Positions 28,101 to 38,893 of a stretch of DNA of 64,000 nucleotides are shown here, in pieces. The stretch is taken from positions 48,749,885 through 48,813,884 of the forward strand of contig CAIIXF020000001.1 of the NCBI GenBank assembly GCA_903813345.2, read 5' to 3'. The position numbers and the translations under genes were made by a program. The notes beneath the pieces were generated by a model. It did not search any database and was not told the DNA's origin. It was given only the letters and a program-made list of their open reading frames with translations. Every line of letters begins with the position of its first letter. Position 1 is the stretch's first letter. The stretch comes from Owenia fusiformis. Lineage: Eukaryota > Annelida > Polychaeta > Sabellida > Oweniidae.

Positions 28101-31100
28101 AGCTAAATTAAATATGGAATATTTGAGGATATCTCACTTTAAGCCATGTAAAATACTGTTGATGTCTAAACTTTATCTGTATGTCATCTATCTCTTAATG
28201 TTTGAGATCAGGGAAGACAATAGGGAAACCTGGATCAACATGAACCAGGGGGACAAAACGTGTGGATAACATTTCTCATTTGAATAATATTATTGCAATT
28301 AATTATTAAATAACAAATTAGACTTTCAAAATACAATGTTATTATTGGGGAACAAATGAAAATCCATTGTGCCCCAGGTTCGTCTATTTGTAAATAAGGA
28401 CTTACATCACTATTCTTTTCCATATATCTCTGTTTAAGTCATTTATGTTCGTTTTTCTGTAAGCGTCAAAAGTCAATGTACTATGAAGCTTTGGATTCTG
28501 TCTTGCATATAACCTCAAAAGAGCTGTCAAGACTGTTATTGCATATTGATCTCTTCAAGATTTACTGTTACATGTTGTATTTGGGGAGATATGCAAATTG
28601 CATCATACTTAAAGGCTCTACTATGTAGGGTTAAAGTTGCCCTTAATCCCAACAATATGCATCAGTTCAATGAGATATACTGTTATTTTGAGGATAAATG
28701 TAAGACAGTAAATGTAATCATTCTCTACTGTAATATAAGATGTTTGCATGGGTGCATTAGGCAATAGCTGTTGTTGGTTGTATTCTAGGCACAGCTGATG
28801 ATGAAGACAGTTCAGAGGGTTCTGCTCTGGGTGCAGGTAAGAATTGAAGTCATTGGAAACAATGGAAACGTATAGCTTCCTAGTTATCAGTGGTGGCATT
28901 ATGTTTAAATTACCTGTGAATATTTTCAATATAGGAAGCTTAAATAGGCTCAACTTGCAGTTGCCCTACTAAGAATGCACGGAAAAAATTAATAAGATCA
29001 AAGCAACCTGTAACCAACCCTATAGTCTTATATCTATTCCCAAGTAAATTATATTTATACAAAGGTGATTTTGTGTACTAATTTCAAGAAATGTGGGAAC
29101 ACTATTAAGATGTATGTATTAAGCATTTTGATTAATTTGAGACTGAAGCCAAGAAGGCAAAGGTGAGTTTGTCTTGGAACATTTTTATCAACAATTTATT
29201 GTTCAGTTTTGCCCTTCCTGTTGTTTAATCATCTTTGTTCGGCATGGTTTATTTGTTTTCATCTAGTAAAACATTCTACTTGATTTTTGCGCTCCTGGTA
29301 GGTTTTGAGACCTAAAGTGGTCAGCAAATATATACTTCAAGTTTAATTTGAAGTTTGTACATATTATACCTGTACACTTATTTTCAATACTGCATCAATT
29401 TGTTCACATTCAAGTACTTCTTGGCATGAATCAAACTGATCAAAGGATATGATTTTATAAAATGCAGCACTCAATATGACCATTTTTCACTTGACCTAGT
29501 TTTGACAAATTAAAATCATGTTTTCCCTCCCTGTAAATGTGCTGCTTAATGGAACAGTAAATTAAATATTAATACTCTTGGTACAGTACATTTCTAGAAA
29601 TGTGTTTTTATTGCCGTATTTGACATTTGAAAGAATAATAAAATAGAGTTAATATGATAACATGTATGCATAATGAATGACAATATCCTTCTTAACAATA
29701 GTGATGTAACTATTAACAAATACAGTTTGTGAGTAGTCTAAATCGTCCTTGTGGTCATGTTCTCTTCCTTCTAAAAATTAAAAATTGAGATATTTTAAAA
29801 ACAAAGACAAACATAGAGAAAATTATATATAGAAATGAATCTGAAACTTCATTGAAGTTTGAGAGATCAAGAAACTGGGAAATGAACTTGACAACAGCTC
29901 AGAAATTAACATGTTTATTGTGAATGTAAATGCATGCTGGTGACTCTAACTTGCTTTCTGTAGACTTACTGTCTGACTGTCTCCAACTTCAACTTGATGT
30001 CCAGCAGCGAGGTCTCCTAGGAGCATACAAACCTGACTGTACTGAAAATGGAGAGTTTGAGAAAATTCAGTGCCACGGTAGCGTGTGTTGGTGCGTAGAT
30101 AAACAGGGGCGTGACATCACAGGCACTCGGGGACAAATTGGAGAAATACAATGTGAAGAAGGTATGGTTTATGTATTAACATAACCCTTTAGTGAAATTC
30201 ATGTTTAGGTGATGGTAATTCACTAGTGCATGTACATGAATTCCCAATCTAAGAGTCTTACCAAAGGAAAAGCTAATAATGCTGTGAACGTTTTGATTGA
30301 TTAATCTATTAATCCATGTTGATCTATCTTTGTCTGAATGAAAACACATAGAACGTGGGATTTCTGAATATTTTAGTCTTTTGTGAACCTATTGGAATTT
30401 TACCGCTATGTTAGAAGTTTAATTTCTTGAATACAGCCAAGTTTTGTGTTTTCCTATGGGATTTTGCATTTGTTTAGAGGAACAATATTATTTTCTTTGC
30501 AAAGCTGCCAAATAAATAGGTCCTTTTGCCAAATGTCTAAAGTTCATAAAATAAATGTATTGAAATTATATCCTTTTGTTGGCCAGTTGAATGATATTAA
30601 AGGCCCACGATCACATTGAAAGTGTCAGGATATCTAATGTAAAGTCAGTTTTATGAATGCTTAATGTCTGTATAGAGGTCATATTGTGGTTTATGTTCTA
30701 TTGGGGTCCTGTTTTAGTACATTCTTAAGACTTCTTTGTCCGATCAAGTCAACTGTAAAACAACCCTGTATATAGGATATTACTTTGTATATAAAGGAGG
30801 TAACTGTCCACATGCTATCCATATGAAAAAGTCCTTATGTACACATATAGTACATGTATGTGTACTCTCCAAATCTGGACAAATAAAACGGATTGACAGA
30901 TTGGATTGAAAGTCAAATACCTATGCTAACACGGTAGTTCAAATAGGTACACCGTTAACTAGCATATATGCTACATGGCTGGCGTTTAATTTTAAAATGA
31001 AAGAAATCTTCTGAGGCATTATTGTCCTTGTAAATTACCCAGTGGACTTTAACCTTTTATTAGAAAGAGTCTGTTATTAATCTTTTACAAGATACTGTAC

Positions 31101-34100
31101 TGGCTTTGACGTAAAGGAAAATTATAAATGACATTTTCCAACTGTATGTTTATCATCACTTCATTTTTATCTTGAGGTCTTGATATTTGTCTGATACTCT
31201 CTGATACGCCATTCATTTAGAAAATTCTCTAACAGTTTTATTTTTGTCATTGTGTATATCTGATTGAAGTCATAATGTTTCATACTTTACATTGTTATGA
31301 CTGAATGCTTTAAATGCAAATATACAATATACTGGCAGCAACATGTGCCATCCATATTGTATGGTTCCCACTAGTTTTGGGTATTATGGTCAAAATCCAG
31401 ATATACTAAAAACAATACTGTCTTGTGTTTTTGTTAAAACACTAATAGTTGTGGATATGAGCCTTACTTAGACTTGGACATGCCAAGGGTATATGGATAT
31501 TCCAAATTGAATTAAAACATGTTATGTTATTTTCTTTTGTCACAGGAGAATATCTCTAATAAGTCTACACTGACCATTGCTCTGGATATTGCCTTTTGAC
31601 ACCTTTATTTTCTGATTCACAGGTGTTGTTCCAATAGGTGGTAAAGGAAACAAGGACAGAATAAAGCCAATCATAAAGCAAGGAGGAGGCATGGATGGCA
31701 ATGAACCCAAAGATAAGGTATGTGTATTGTTATGTCGCATATTGAAGGCATCATGATTTATGGTTAAGTCAAAAAGTCTGAGGGGCCAATAGGGCATAAG
31801 ATAGTGATGGTAAACATGTATTGAAACTAGTAAACACATTTTTATTTATTTATGAATATCATTGGTTTACAATGAGCTCTGTTGTAAAAGTGACACTTAA
31901 AAAAGATAAACATGTCTTGCTAACCTTTAGTGCATGAAGTATGAAGCCTTATTTTGGGGGGGGGGGGGCACTTCACAATATCTATTTTTGTGGCAGTAAT
32001 ATTTTAAGGTGAGGGGAGGGCCAGTAAAACATTGAAATTTAAAAAATAAGCAACATTTTTAATTATACATGTCCATAAGCTCTTGTGAAGAACATTGATG
32101 TTGACCTGGTTTCCTTGAGTTTAGCAAATTGTGTATATGAAACGTATTGTGTTGTAGGATCAGGATGAAGAGAACAGAGATGATAATGACATTGGATATA
32201 ATATAGACACACCTACTGGGGAAACAAGTACAGAAGTTAATAATGCTATACCTGTCATCCCAGGTAAGATAAATAGCCATTTTACATAAGGTACAAAATT
32301 GCGGAGGAAAAGGTGGGGGGGTAATCAGTATGTACTATTGTAGTATACAGCCTTCAATTTTTCCAAAAAAGATCAGGTTTAAAAGGATTACATCCACAAA
32401 TGATATTTTCCAGTTTGATATACATAATATTATGATTTGGTTTTATAGAATTCTCCAAAAGTAATATTCTAGGATAGTTGCAAAAATCTATTAATACAGT
32501 GGAAATGATGAATCGTTACCTCTGAAATAACCACAGCAAGTGTTATTCAGTATTTGTATATTGGGAAACGTGCTATTTTGTTGAATTTTGAGATTAGTTT
32601 ACAATGTGTTAAAATGTACTGATAAACAAATGGGCAGCCATCCAATGGAATTTAGTATTCTATATCCACTGCAGAAGTAGCTTAGTAAAGTTTGTATTGA
32701 AATTGAATATTCCAAGATCAAACATTTTAATTAAAATTGTTTTAATTAATATTCTTGTGTTTTTGGCTCACACAGTGAGCCTATGGGATTGACCAGGCGT
32801 CCGTCCGTCCGTTGGTCCGTCCGTCCGTTGGTCCGTCCGTCCGTCAACATTGGCTGCACAAATTAAAACTGCTATTCGGATTGAGTCATATCCACATTCA
32901 TTTTATGCATATCCATAATGCCTATTTGACCTATCATCGCCATTTCCCAAGTTCGTCTGGTTTCCGAGAAATTGCGGATTTTGACGTCAAAAAGTCAACT
33001 TTTCTGTAAATACTAGACACTTTGTTGAAGTAGAACTTTCAAATAACTTTTAGTAGTTGGTGTATATGCAACTTATGTCCTCTGAAGATTTCAAAGCTCT
33101 TGGAATTACGGTTTTTGGTGTTTACTCTATAAAATTTGAAAAAAAGTAGGACTTAGTCATTTTCAGGAAACTTTCTCATGTATAAAGTCAATGGCAGGTT
33201 TTGTGATTGACAAGATTCTTAAAGTTTGCCTTATACTTGATCATTTCCTGCAATAAATTACATCATTAATAGATTTAAGCATTCCCTACATATTTCTCAA
33301 TATATGTCAGCATCAAATTTTTACTGTTTTTGAAATATTTGACGTCAAAAAACAGTGAAAATAAGTTATTTTTCAACTTGCTTCAATTTGACTGATTTTT
33401 TTTTTGAAAATCAACTACAAGTTGCCAGGAGTTCAAATCTGACATTAGTTTTAGGATTTGACCTTTACTTGACCTTCAGTGACCTTCGAAAAGTTGATTT
33501 TTCAAATTGATTTTTGGATGTAAATTTTGGTCAGCTTAATCACAAAAGACCTTACTGAGCTCTGAATGAGTAGAATTTTCAAGGTCAAAGGTCATCAAAC
33601 TAGGTCACATAACTATGCTATCTAAGTTTCTCAAAGTTCGAGACTACAAATCCAAATCAATATTTTTGTTTTAAAGTCAGGATATAAATTCCTCTGAAGG
33701 TTCCAAACTGTGTGAGCATAGGACCGTGGGTCCTTCATTTATTCAATATGGTCGATCTGTGTGTATTATTACAAGGGCACTTGAAGGAGTACAGTATATG
33801 GCATCACTAGGATGAAGTTGAACAAATTCAGTTTGGTTGTTTCAGGCCACAATATCATTGATTTGCTAAATGGTTTGAACTTTAAAGAGCTTAAAGGCCC
33901 ATGCCAGGATTTCCTATGTTTATTTATTTTGATGCCAAGAACACTCATTCATGTTACAACAATAACAAGACATTCTCATATCCAATAGGTGGCATGATTT
34001 ACTTAAATTTCATTTGGAATAAGGGAGTTGCTAAATAGCTGAATAAACCTGAATAAATAGATGTCAGCACTTGTTTTTTTTTGTTTCTGTTGTGACAGAC

Positions 34101-35059
34101 TGCCATAGACTTAAATAGTAAAAGTTTACAATAGTCACTTAAATGATATTTCAAACAAAAATTGGTTGAATCTGTCCAAAACTCGATTGGCATACTATGG
34201 GATCTTGTTAATGTACATATTGTGATTAATCATGAAATTTTTTGTTGTTGAACGAATAAACCAAGGTTGTAAAGAATTTTAATATTGCATCAATGGAGAT
34301 TTGGCACACGCTTCTTTTAGAAAAGATTAAAAAAGTCATGGAAAATGATAACTATATGTATATAAAGTATCTTTGTAGAAAACTTTCCACTGAATTTAAA
34401 TATGCTTTTAAAAAGAAGGAAAGGTCATTAGAGGTTTAATATGCAAATCTCTTAAAATCTCACAAAAAAGAGAATAAGCGAGATTTTAAAGCTATATAGA
34501 AACCACTTTATTCCAAAGCATTACTACTTGTAATACTTGTAACTTGTAATACTTGATGAATAACTTTCAAGATTGTTTGCATTTAAAGTACTAACAGATA
34601 ATGGTCAATATCAAATATCTATGTGTGTGTATTTCAGAGGAAAAAACTACTAAACCTGAAGAAAACCCTGACTTCATGGAGAAGAAGGGGGATGATGTGG
34701 GTGCAGCTGCTGTATTGATTGGCTCACCAGGTATTTTAGCAGGTAAGGTTTGCCAATACAATACTCAGTGATCTCCCCTGCATTAAAGCAAGTGGTTATT
34801 TATATACTATGTATTTTAGTTTTCATTGAAACATTCCTTTATAAGTGGTAGCAAACTTTGCATATTAACAAGTATATCTCTTTTTCCAGGAATAATAGGT
34901 GGTGCTGTAGTTGGCCTCCTTTGTGCAGTCCTACTTGTTATGTTTATCGTCTATAGGATGAGGAAAAAAGATGAGGGGAGTTATCCACTGGATGAGCCTA
35001 AAAAGACCACGCCCTCACATTCATATCAAAAAGCACCCACTCGGGAGTTCTATGCATGA
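10042..35059 (+). CDS. SDC: Syndecan with a thyroglobulin type-1 domain in its ectodomain
   Basis: Single-pass cell-surface proteoglycan core protein, whose family carries heparan or chondroitin sulfate on Ser-Gly sites and signals through a short conserved tail. Ten coding exons join in frame (69+102+127+51+48+198+95+106+105+170 bases) into 356 residues. Order: signal peptide 1-21; basic/acidic linker; Ser-Gly exon (S61, S83, S97 beside acidic residues); two short acidic exons; thyroglobulin type-1 domain about 133-198 with Cys 138, 158, 169, 174, 176, 196 and a CWCV core; linker; membrane helix about 298-322 with a GxxxG; C1 region [10 protein letters not shown]; variable region; C2 region [11 protein letters not shown] ending in the PDZ-binding EFYA. 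The last 34 residues make the family call secure. The thyroglobulin domain is absent from the syndecans I know of in vertebrates, flies and nematodes. All junctions obey GT-AG with matching phase. An alternative exon at 19783-19858 is described separately. Confidence 0.93.
10584..10810. repeat. Dispersed repeat family, diverged copy in syndecan intron 1
   Basis: Shares the order of blocks seen at 14.45 kb and 46.3-46.9 kb: ATTTTGATGTTTTTCTG, a complementary second half, then TTGCAATTTGGTCC and a T-rich tail. Strongly diverged. Confidence 0.5.
12790..13080. repeat. TGTCACCACC element, short copy
   Basis: Starts TATGTCACCACC and an immediate GTGGTGACATATTGTTGTGG (a small hairpin). Ends ACTAGGTAGTGACATTTTAA with ATGCCTTGTTG. 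The same start and end bracket the 1.1-kb element at 52.7-53.8 kb. Lies in syndecan intron 1. Confidence 0.7.
14161..14262 (+). CDS. SDC: Syndecan exon 2, charged linker
   Basis: 34 codons, phase 0 to 0, preceded by tttcctttatag and followed by gtatgg. Reads [11 protein letters not shown] then [19 protein letters not shown] and IDDE: strongly charged, ending in acidic residues that lead into the Ser-Gly exon. Identified from splice sites, phase and composition, not from similarity. Confidence 0.72.
14441..14735. repeat. 121-bp tandem duplication of a dispersed repeat
   Basis: Two almost identical 121-base copies (14450-14570 and 14571-14691), each starting TATTTTGATGTTTTTCTGCC and containing CATGTTATTC...AACATGGCTG. 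They belong to the family also seen at 10.6 and 46.3-46.9 kb. Near identity implies a recent duplication. Lies in the intron after syndecan exon 2. Confidence 0.85.
17478..17770. repeat. Roughly 95-bp tandem repeat, three copies
   Basis: Copies begin TTCTGAAAATGATGGTTACC at 17478, 17580 and 17672. They share ATTCATTAAATCATAACTC. An 80-codon open frame across them is a repeat by-product. Confidence 0.85.
19783..19858 (+). CDS. SDC: Possible alternative syndecan exon 3a
   Basis: Strong acceptor (tcttttcttcag) and donor (gtaaaa) surround 76 bases open only in phase 0. They read [19 protein letters not shown] then SSSGDD, ending in a Ser-Gly next to acids as in glycosaminoglycan sites. It goes from phase 0 to phase 1, exactly like exon 3b at 21022-21148. 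Using both in one transcript would shift 3b out of frame into an early TGA, so they could only be alternatives. It may be a chance exon. Confidence 0.42.
21022..21148 (+). CDS. SDC: Syndecan exon 3b, glycosaminoglycan-attachment exon
   Basis: Reads [12 protein letters not shown], then an acidic run and [19 protein letters not shown]; phase 0 to 1, acceptor ggttag, donor gtatgc. Three Ser-Gly pairs with acidic neighbours (S61, S83, S97) are good candidates for xylose addition and sulfated chains. Composition fits a syndecan ectodomain. Confidence 0.88.
22873..22914. repeat. 21-bp direct duplication
   Basis: Two adjacent exact copies of a 21-base unit beginning GAGTTTTAGCATTGTAGCCT. Confidence 0.85.
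23389..23778. repeat. 28-bp minisatellite, about 14 copies
   Basis: Unit of 28 bases beginning ACCTTACCAGCAAACATCTC and ending TTGTAAAT, with one to three changes per copy (CAAAC against CGAAC). Located in the syndecan intron between exons 3b and 4. One further partial unit lies beyond the inserted element, at 24150-24184, showing that the array was split by an insertion. Confidence 0.95.
23779..24149 (+). mobile_element. 371-bp MITE with 8-bp target duplication, inserted in the minisatellite
   Basis: The element starts ATACCCTGCATGC and ends GCAAAGGGTA, so the ends match as inverted TACCCT. CTCTTGTA is present on both sides (23771-23778 and 24150-24157), and the minisatellite unit resumes exactly after it. 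An 8-bp duplication is the hAT signature, although TACCCT is not a standard hAT end, so the superfamily is uncertain. The interior is much less AT-rich than its surroundings and carries promoter-like motifs (next entry). Confidence 0.85.
23911..24065 (+). promoter_or_regulatory. Promoter-like cluster inside the MITE: CCAAT, CRE, TATA, splice donor
   Basis: In order on the + strand: CCAAT (in CACCAATCAGCG), an inverted CCAAT (TCATTGGTCAA), a full CRE TGACGTCA at 23998-24005, TATATAG at 24019-24025, then about 40 bases later GCG followed by gtgagt at 24066, a good splice donor. Order and spacing fit a compact polymerase II promoter pointing the same way as syndecan. Activity is inferred from motifs only. 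Confidence 0.4.
26076..26174. repeat. About 48-bp tandem duplication
   Basis: AATGCATATT...ATACTTTCTCCAAGATCTTT...AGAATATT occurs twice in a row with a few differences. Open frames on both strands over this site are by-products. Confidence 0.8.
27400..27450 (+). CDS. SDC: Syndecan exon 4, acidic exon (duplicate of exon 5)
   Basis: Phase 1-1 exon reading [17 protein letters not shown]. The acceptor region (ttatattctag) and the 50 bases before it are clearly similar to those of exon 5, and both peptides share DDED and EGSA, so the pair arose by tandem duplication. EGSA resembles a glycosaminoglycan site but has Ala in place of Gly. Confidence 0.85.
28789..28836 (+). CDS. SDC: Syndecan exon 5, acidic exon (duplicate of exon 4)
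   Basis: Phase 1-1 exon reading [16 protein letters not shown] with acceptor ttgtattctag and donor gtaaga. Length is a multiple of three, so skipping it would leave the frame intact. Confidence 0.85.
29964..30161 (+). CDS. SDC: Syndecan exon 6, complete thyroglobulin type-1 domain
   Basis: 198 bases, phase 1-1, encode one whole thyroglobulin type-1 module: Cys, then [29 protein letters not shown] and a final Cys. All six cysteines, the CWCV core and the GTR are present, so the fold should be intact. In other proteins such modules bind or inhibit cysteine proteases, or act as extracellular-matrix binding units; which applies here is unknown. A symmetric one-exon module is the classic unit of exon shuffling. 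It is joined to its neighbours by phase-matched canonical splice sites. Confidence 0.92.
31623..31717 (+). CDS. SDC: Syndecan exon 7, basic linker
   Basis: Phase 1 to 0. Reads [19 protein letters not shown] then [14 protein letters not shown] glycine- and lysine-rich linker after the thyroglobulin domain; the lysines could be protease sites for shedding, which is speculative. Confidence 0.82.
32158..32263 (+). CDS. SDC: Syndecan exon 8, acidic linker
   Basis: Phase 0 to 1, acceptor gtgttgtag, donor gtaaga. Reads [19 protein letters not shown], then a Thr-rich stretch [16 protein letters not shown]. Acidic, disordered-looking ectodomain with possible O-glycan sites. Confidence 0.83.
32765..33733. 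repeat. Interspersed element with CACAGTGAGC ends and a GTCC array
   Basis: Begins GGCTCACACAGTGAGCCTAT followed by repeats of GTCCGTCCGTTG, and ends ACTGTGTGAGCATAGGACC. The interior shares CTTGCTTCAATTTGACTGA and TTCAAATCTGAC blocks with the 52.7-kb element, so the two are related inside but differ at the ends. Lies in the syndecan intron between exons 8 and 9. Confidence 0.6.
34638..34742 (+). CDS. SDC: Syndecan exon 9, juxtamembrane exon with two in-phase donors
   Basis: Phase 1-1. Reads [20 protein letters not shown] then [15 protein letters not shown]. Two donors lie 12 bases apart in the same phase: gtattt at 34731 and the better gtaagg at 34743. The shorter form would drop four residues (GILA) at the outer edge of the membrane helix. 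The acidic juxtamembrane sequence is where syndecans are normally shed. Confidence 0.85.
34890..35059 (+). CDS. SDC: Syndecan exon 10, transmembrane and cytoplasmic domain
   Basis: Phase 1 start to TGA at 35057-35059. Encodes [20 protein letters not shown], then [18 protein letters not shown], a short variable region and [11 protein letters not shown]. The C1 and C2 regions are nearly identical to those of all known syndecans, and EFYA binds PDZ proteins such as syntenin and CASK. This exon alone identifies the gene. Confidence 0.97.
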
Positions 35060-38000
35060 ACATAGCCATAGAATTCAACACTATTTTATTTATTATTTGA
35101 CACTGTTATGGGCAGTGCTCCCATATATGGTCGTTGTGCCTTATGTATGGGAACTCTGTTTATGACGCCATTTGATTTACAGTACACAAACGTCAGCTTC
35201 ACCACATTACCTCATTTAAAGGATTTATGATTAAATAACAGTGGCACAAACTTTTAGTAGAATTGATCCTAAGTTCGTTCAAACTTGCCATGCTCATTAT
35301 CTGGGTTTTGATCCGATGTTTTTGTGTCAATCATGGCCTTATTTGGAGTGTGGCGTAAAATATTAAATATGAAAAACATGGCTGGGATTGAGTGATTTAT
35401 GGTATGAGTGTTTGATGAGTACATGAATGATTGAGTGAATGAAATGAAAAAAGACAGCCACTTTTAAACAACATCGAATTAGAAGCAATTATATGTATGT
35501 AGCATTGTCCCCTATCTTAAAACAAGTAAAAACTTATGATCTACTACTGCTACTAGGACATTTAGCTTGTTAAGAAGGGAAAACAATCATTTTATAAAAC
35601 ATACATAAGTTTCGGGGAACCAATTTGCCAAACATCATAGAATACAATGTATATATAAATGAATGGAAACAGTTCTATGTGCAAATTGGAGATAGAATTG
35701 GAACAAGTATGGAACTGGTGGACAATTATGAATAATATGCTCACGACATATTATGTTTTAAGTAGCTATCTCAAGTTTCAGGATAATCAGTGTAGTATAT
35801 AAGCCACCTTGGCAGAAGCGAGTAAATCTACCTACCGCGGGTATATATAGGTACAATATTTGTATATAGGCATGTAATTGATATGATGAAATATGGATCT
35901 GCACATAAGACTTGTATATTGGACACATAAGCTTTAGATGTACTTATTTGCTGCAGAGTCACTTAATGTGTCTTAAGTAATTTGTAATAGGGAAATGACC
36001 ATTGCAATTCCCTCACACAAGATGATTTCATTTTCAATACATTCTCAATTCTTATATATTTCAAGAATCCTCGAGCTTTGAATTATTGGCATCAGATATT
36101 TTGTTGATTCTTTTCATAAATACCTTTCAAAGACAAATAATAATTTATGATTAATTAATAAATTATCTATTTATGGAAATATGATGTTTGTACATGGGAA
36201 AAACTTTCAGTCAATTAGAGAATATTGTAAAATTGATGTGATCTCTGTTCATAGAAATGAAATTTTGCAAAATGTCAATGAGCAAGAGTTGTACAATGTA
36301 CATTACCATGTGGCATCGTTCAATACAATGTTTCTTTGTGTACAGTAAATCCCTTGTAGAATGAACACTAAATGAGAGTATTGGTGGGCAAAGTTCTGGA
36401 ATGTATTGTCCATAAGGTGTGTTCAAATTGAGGGGTGCTAACTTTACATAATGTGTTTAATTCTCAACTATAACGTTCATGTTTCCTGTTAAAGGGTCGC
36501 AATGTGTTAGAACTGAGAATTTTATGACTCGTGCTAAAAGAGCCATGAGTATGCCAACATTTTTGTATTGTAGTATAAAATAAGTTGCTTAAATTTTACC
36601 TGGCATTTCTTTTCATTGTAAATTTATCTCAATTTTGGCGTACTGTTTTAGTCAAAATCAAGAGGCTTGAATTTGTTTCGCTTATATTTGAAATAATTAC
36701 TTAATAATGGTTCAATTTGATTGTACTTATTTCTGTATAGAGGATCTCCTGGTATGGTACTACATCTTGGTTCTATATTTAGCACACAAATAATATGTAT
36801 AATCAATGGTAACTGTAACCCACTTGTAAACAATTGAAGATTCTCAGATATTTTTGTAACAGACTTACTTGATTGTATGTAACTGTGTAAATGTATGATA
36901 TGATATATTGTAATCATATACACTATGATATGATATATTGTAGTCATATATACTGTATGATATAATATATTGTAGTCGTATATACTGGTTGTCATAGGAT
37001 TTTGATTGCTTTATACAACATTACAGATATATGTATAATCAGTAGGAAAAATATTTCATGAATTTAAAATAGTTTACACTGTATAAAGTATTGACATTTT
37101 GATAATATAATAGGTTTGTACATAAAGTAGATGGTGTCTGTCGAATTTTGTTGTTTCGTTGAACTGTTCAATTTGGCAAAATATACGCTTATGATTTTGT
37201 CTTCATATATTGAATTAATAATACTAACACCGTCCAATGTTTTAAGGAAATTTTATCCATATTTCACTTTTAAAGATTTTCAATGAACTGGGTCAATCAA
37301 TTGGGTAATTTCCCATTGAACATTTTAGCAGCCGTGAAATCCCTTGGGTTATGATTTTAAGCTTTCTGATATCTGCTTCAATGTCCATTTCATCGGCAAG
37401 GGACTGAACTAGTAATTTCCAATAATTTTATACTTTTTACTCTCTTCCCCATTTCATTTTCTGCTTTATTTAGCAATGGATATTACTTGCCCTGAAGTGG
37501 AGATTCGAGGAAATTGAGAAAAAATTTCTTTTGGATTTCCCCTAAATTCTGTTCCTTTGTCATATATGTAGCTTAAAAATTCAGCTGTATTTTTCTTGTA
37601 TTTCTTATTCAGTATAATGTATTCAGCATAAAAAGTAGGGATTCATGCAATGATTAATCTTGTAATGGAAGGTTCAACAGTGATTTACCTCGAGAGACTT
37701 TATTTATCATTTTAAAAGTTATAGTGACACAAAGAACCAATATATTTACTCTCCAAAAGTTTTAACAATTTATGAAATTGGAGAGAATTATCCGATATAA
37801 AGGTTCCCGTTCATGTCATATTATAATTTTTTAGTTCACGCTTCATACCGAATGATACATTGAGAAGTCACTGCACTGAATCGCTAGGACAATGTAAGAT
37901 ATTTTGCATTTTTAATCTGAAGCTGCTTTTAACTCTGTTAGGCCATATCTAAGGTAGGGACCATGATTGCATAATCAGCTATATGTTTTTCGAGAAATTA

Positions 38001-38380
38001 TGCAATGTTTTTGAACAGTTTAAAGTAAACTGGCCATTCAATTTCATGTAAAAATTTATGTGTTCTTGTGTATGATGATTTGTTTGTACAGTTTAAAGTA
38101 CATGTATAAGTAATTCTTACGTTCTTTAAATAAATATACATCTCTGGTTTTTGTTAGGAATTCTATAGGCTAATTCAGCATGCTACTATTTATCAAACCT
38201 TTAATTTATGAAAACATATTTATTGTTGGTCATTAATCTTCCGCTGAAAAATGTCTTGTACAGTATATAAAGGAGAACTTACAGTCTGTGGGAAATTATG
38301 AGTGGAATCATTTGTTTTTGTTCTTGGCAACATTTTATGATGTAAAACTAATGTTGTATTCTCCTATATAAATAAACTAC
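35060..38380 (+). other. SDC: Probable long syndecan 3' untranslated region and downstream DNA
   Basis: No gene-like frame follows the syndecan stop for 6 kb. AATAAA signals at 36157-36162, 38129-38134 and 38371-38376 are possible polyadenylation sites; none can be chosen from sequence alone. A 34-36 bp repeat in three copies (36895-36985, GATATGATATATTGTA core) lies inside. Confidence 0.35.
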
Positions 38381-38655
38381 ATTTATACGAAGAGATTGTT
38401 ATGTTCAATGTACGTCATTAGACTCAACAAATTGTTGGATATTACAAATATTACGATTAAGTGGCAGATTTATCAGGCTTTTGTATACTCATTGATATAA
38501 TTTCAGTATTACACTGAGCACTGTCTTATGAGTGGCCATTGAGATTTATTAAACAATCACTGTATATCACACATTTTATTACAAAATTGAAGGTCATATC
38601 AAACTAAGGCCCTTATAAATCGGTTGTCTTTTTGGTCTCATCATTGCAGTTTTGC

Positions 38656-38893
38656 AATAGACCTTTCCAATAAATCCTGCCACCTTTTGGTATATCGAGG
38701 AAGCTGTGATTGGCTATTGATGATGTCATTGGTTTTACATGTACTTATTCAGGATTAGCAATTAGTTAATATTATTAAGTCTATTTTTGCTTTGACAGAT
38801 TGCTACCTCCAACCTGAGACATCATCAATCTAGCTTATATATCATCGCTTTCTTGATCTTCCAAAAAGTGGCAGGGTTTATTGGAGGTCTATT
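38656..38893. repeat. Foldback element, about 35-base arms
   Basis: The left arm AATAGACCTTTCCAATAAAT with CCTGCCACCTTTTGG pairs with the right arm CCAAAAAGTGGCAGGGTTTA with TTGGAGGTCTATT. The interior contains inverted CCAAT boxes (GTGATTGGC and TCATTGG). Confidence 0.8.

Noticed and set aside
36895-36985. Three-copy ATATTGTAGTCATATA repeat as a structured 3'UTR element
   Set aside because: AT-rich repeat with trivial self-complementarity; no sign beyond simple tandem duplication.
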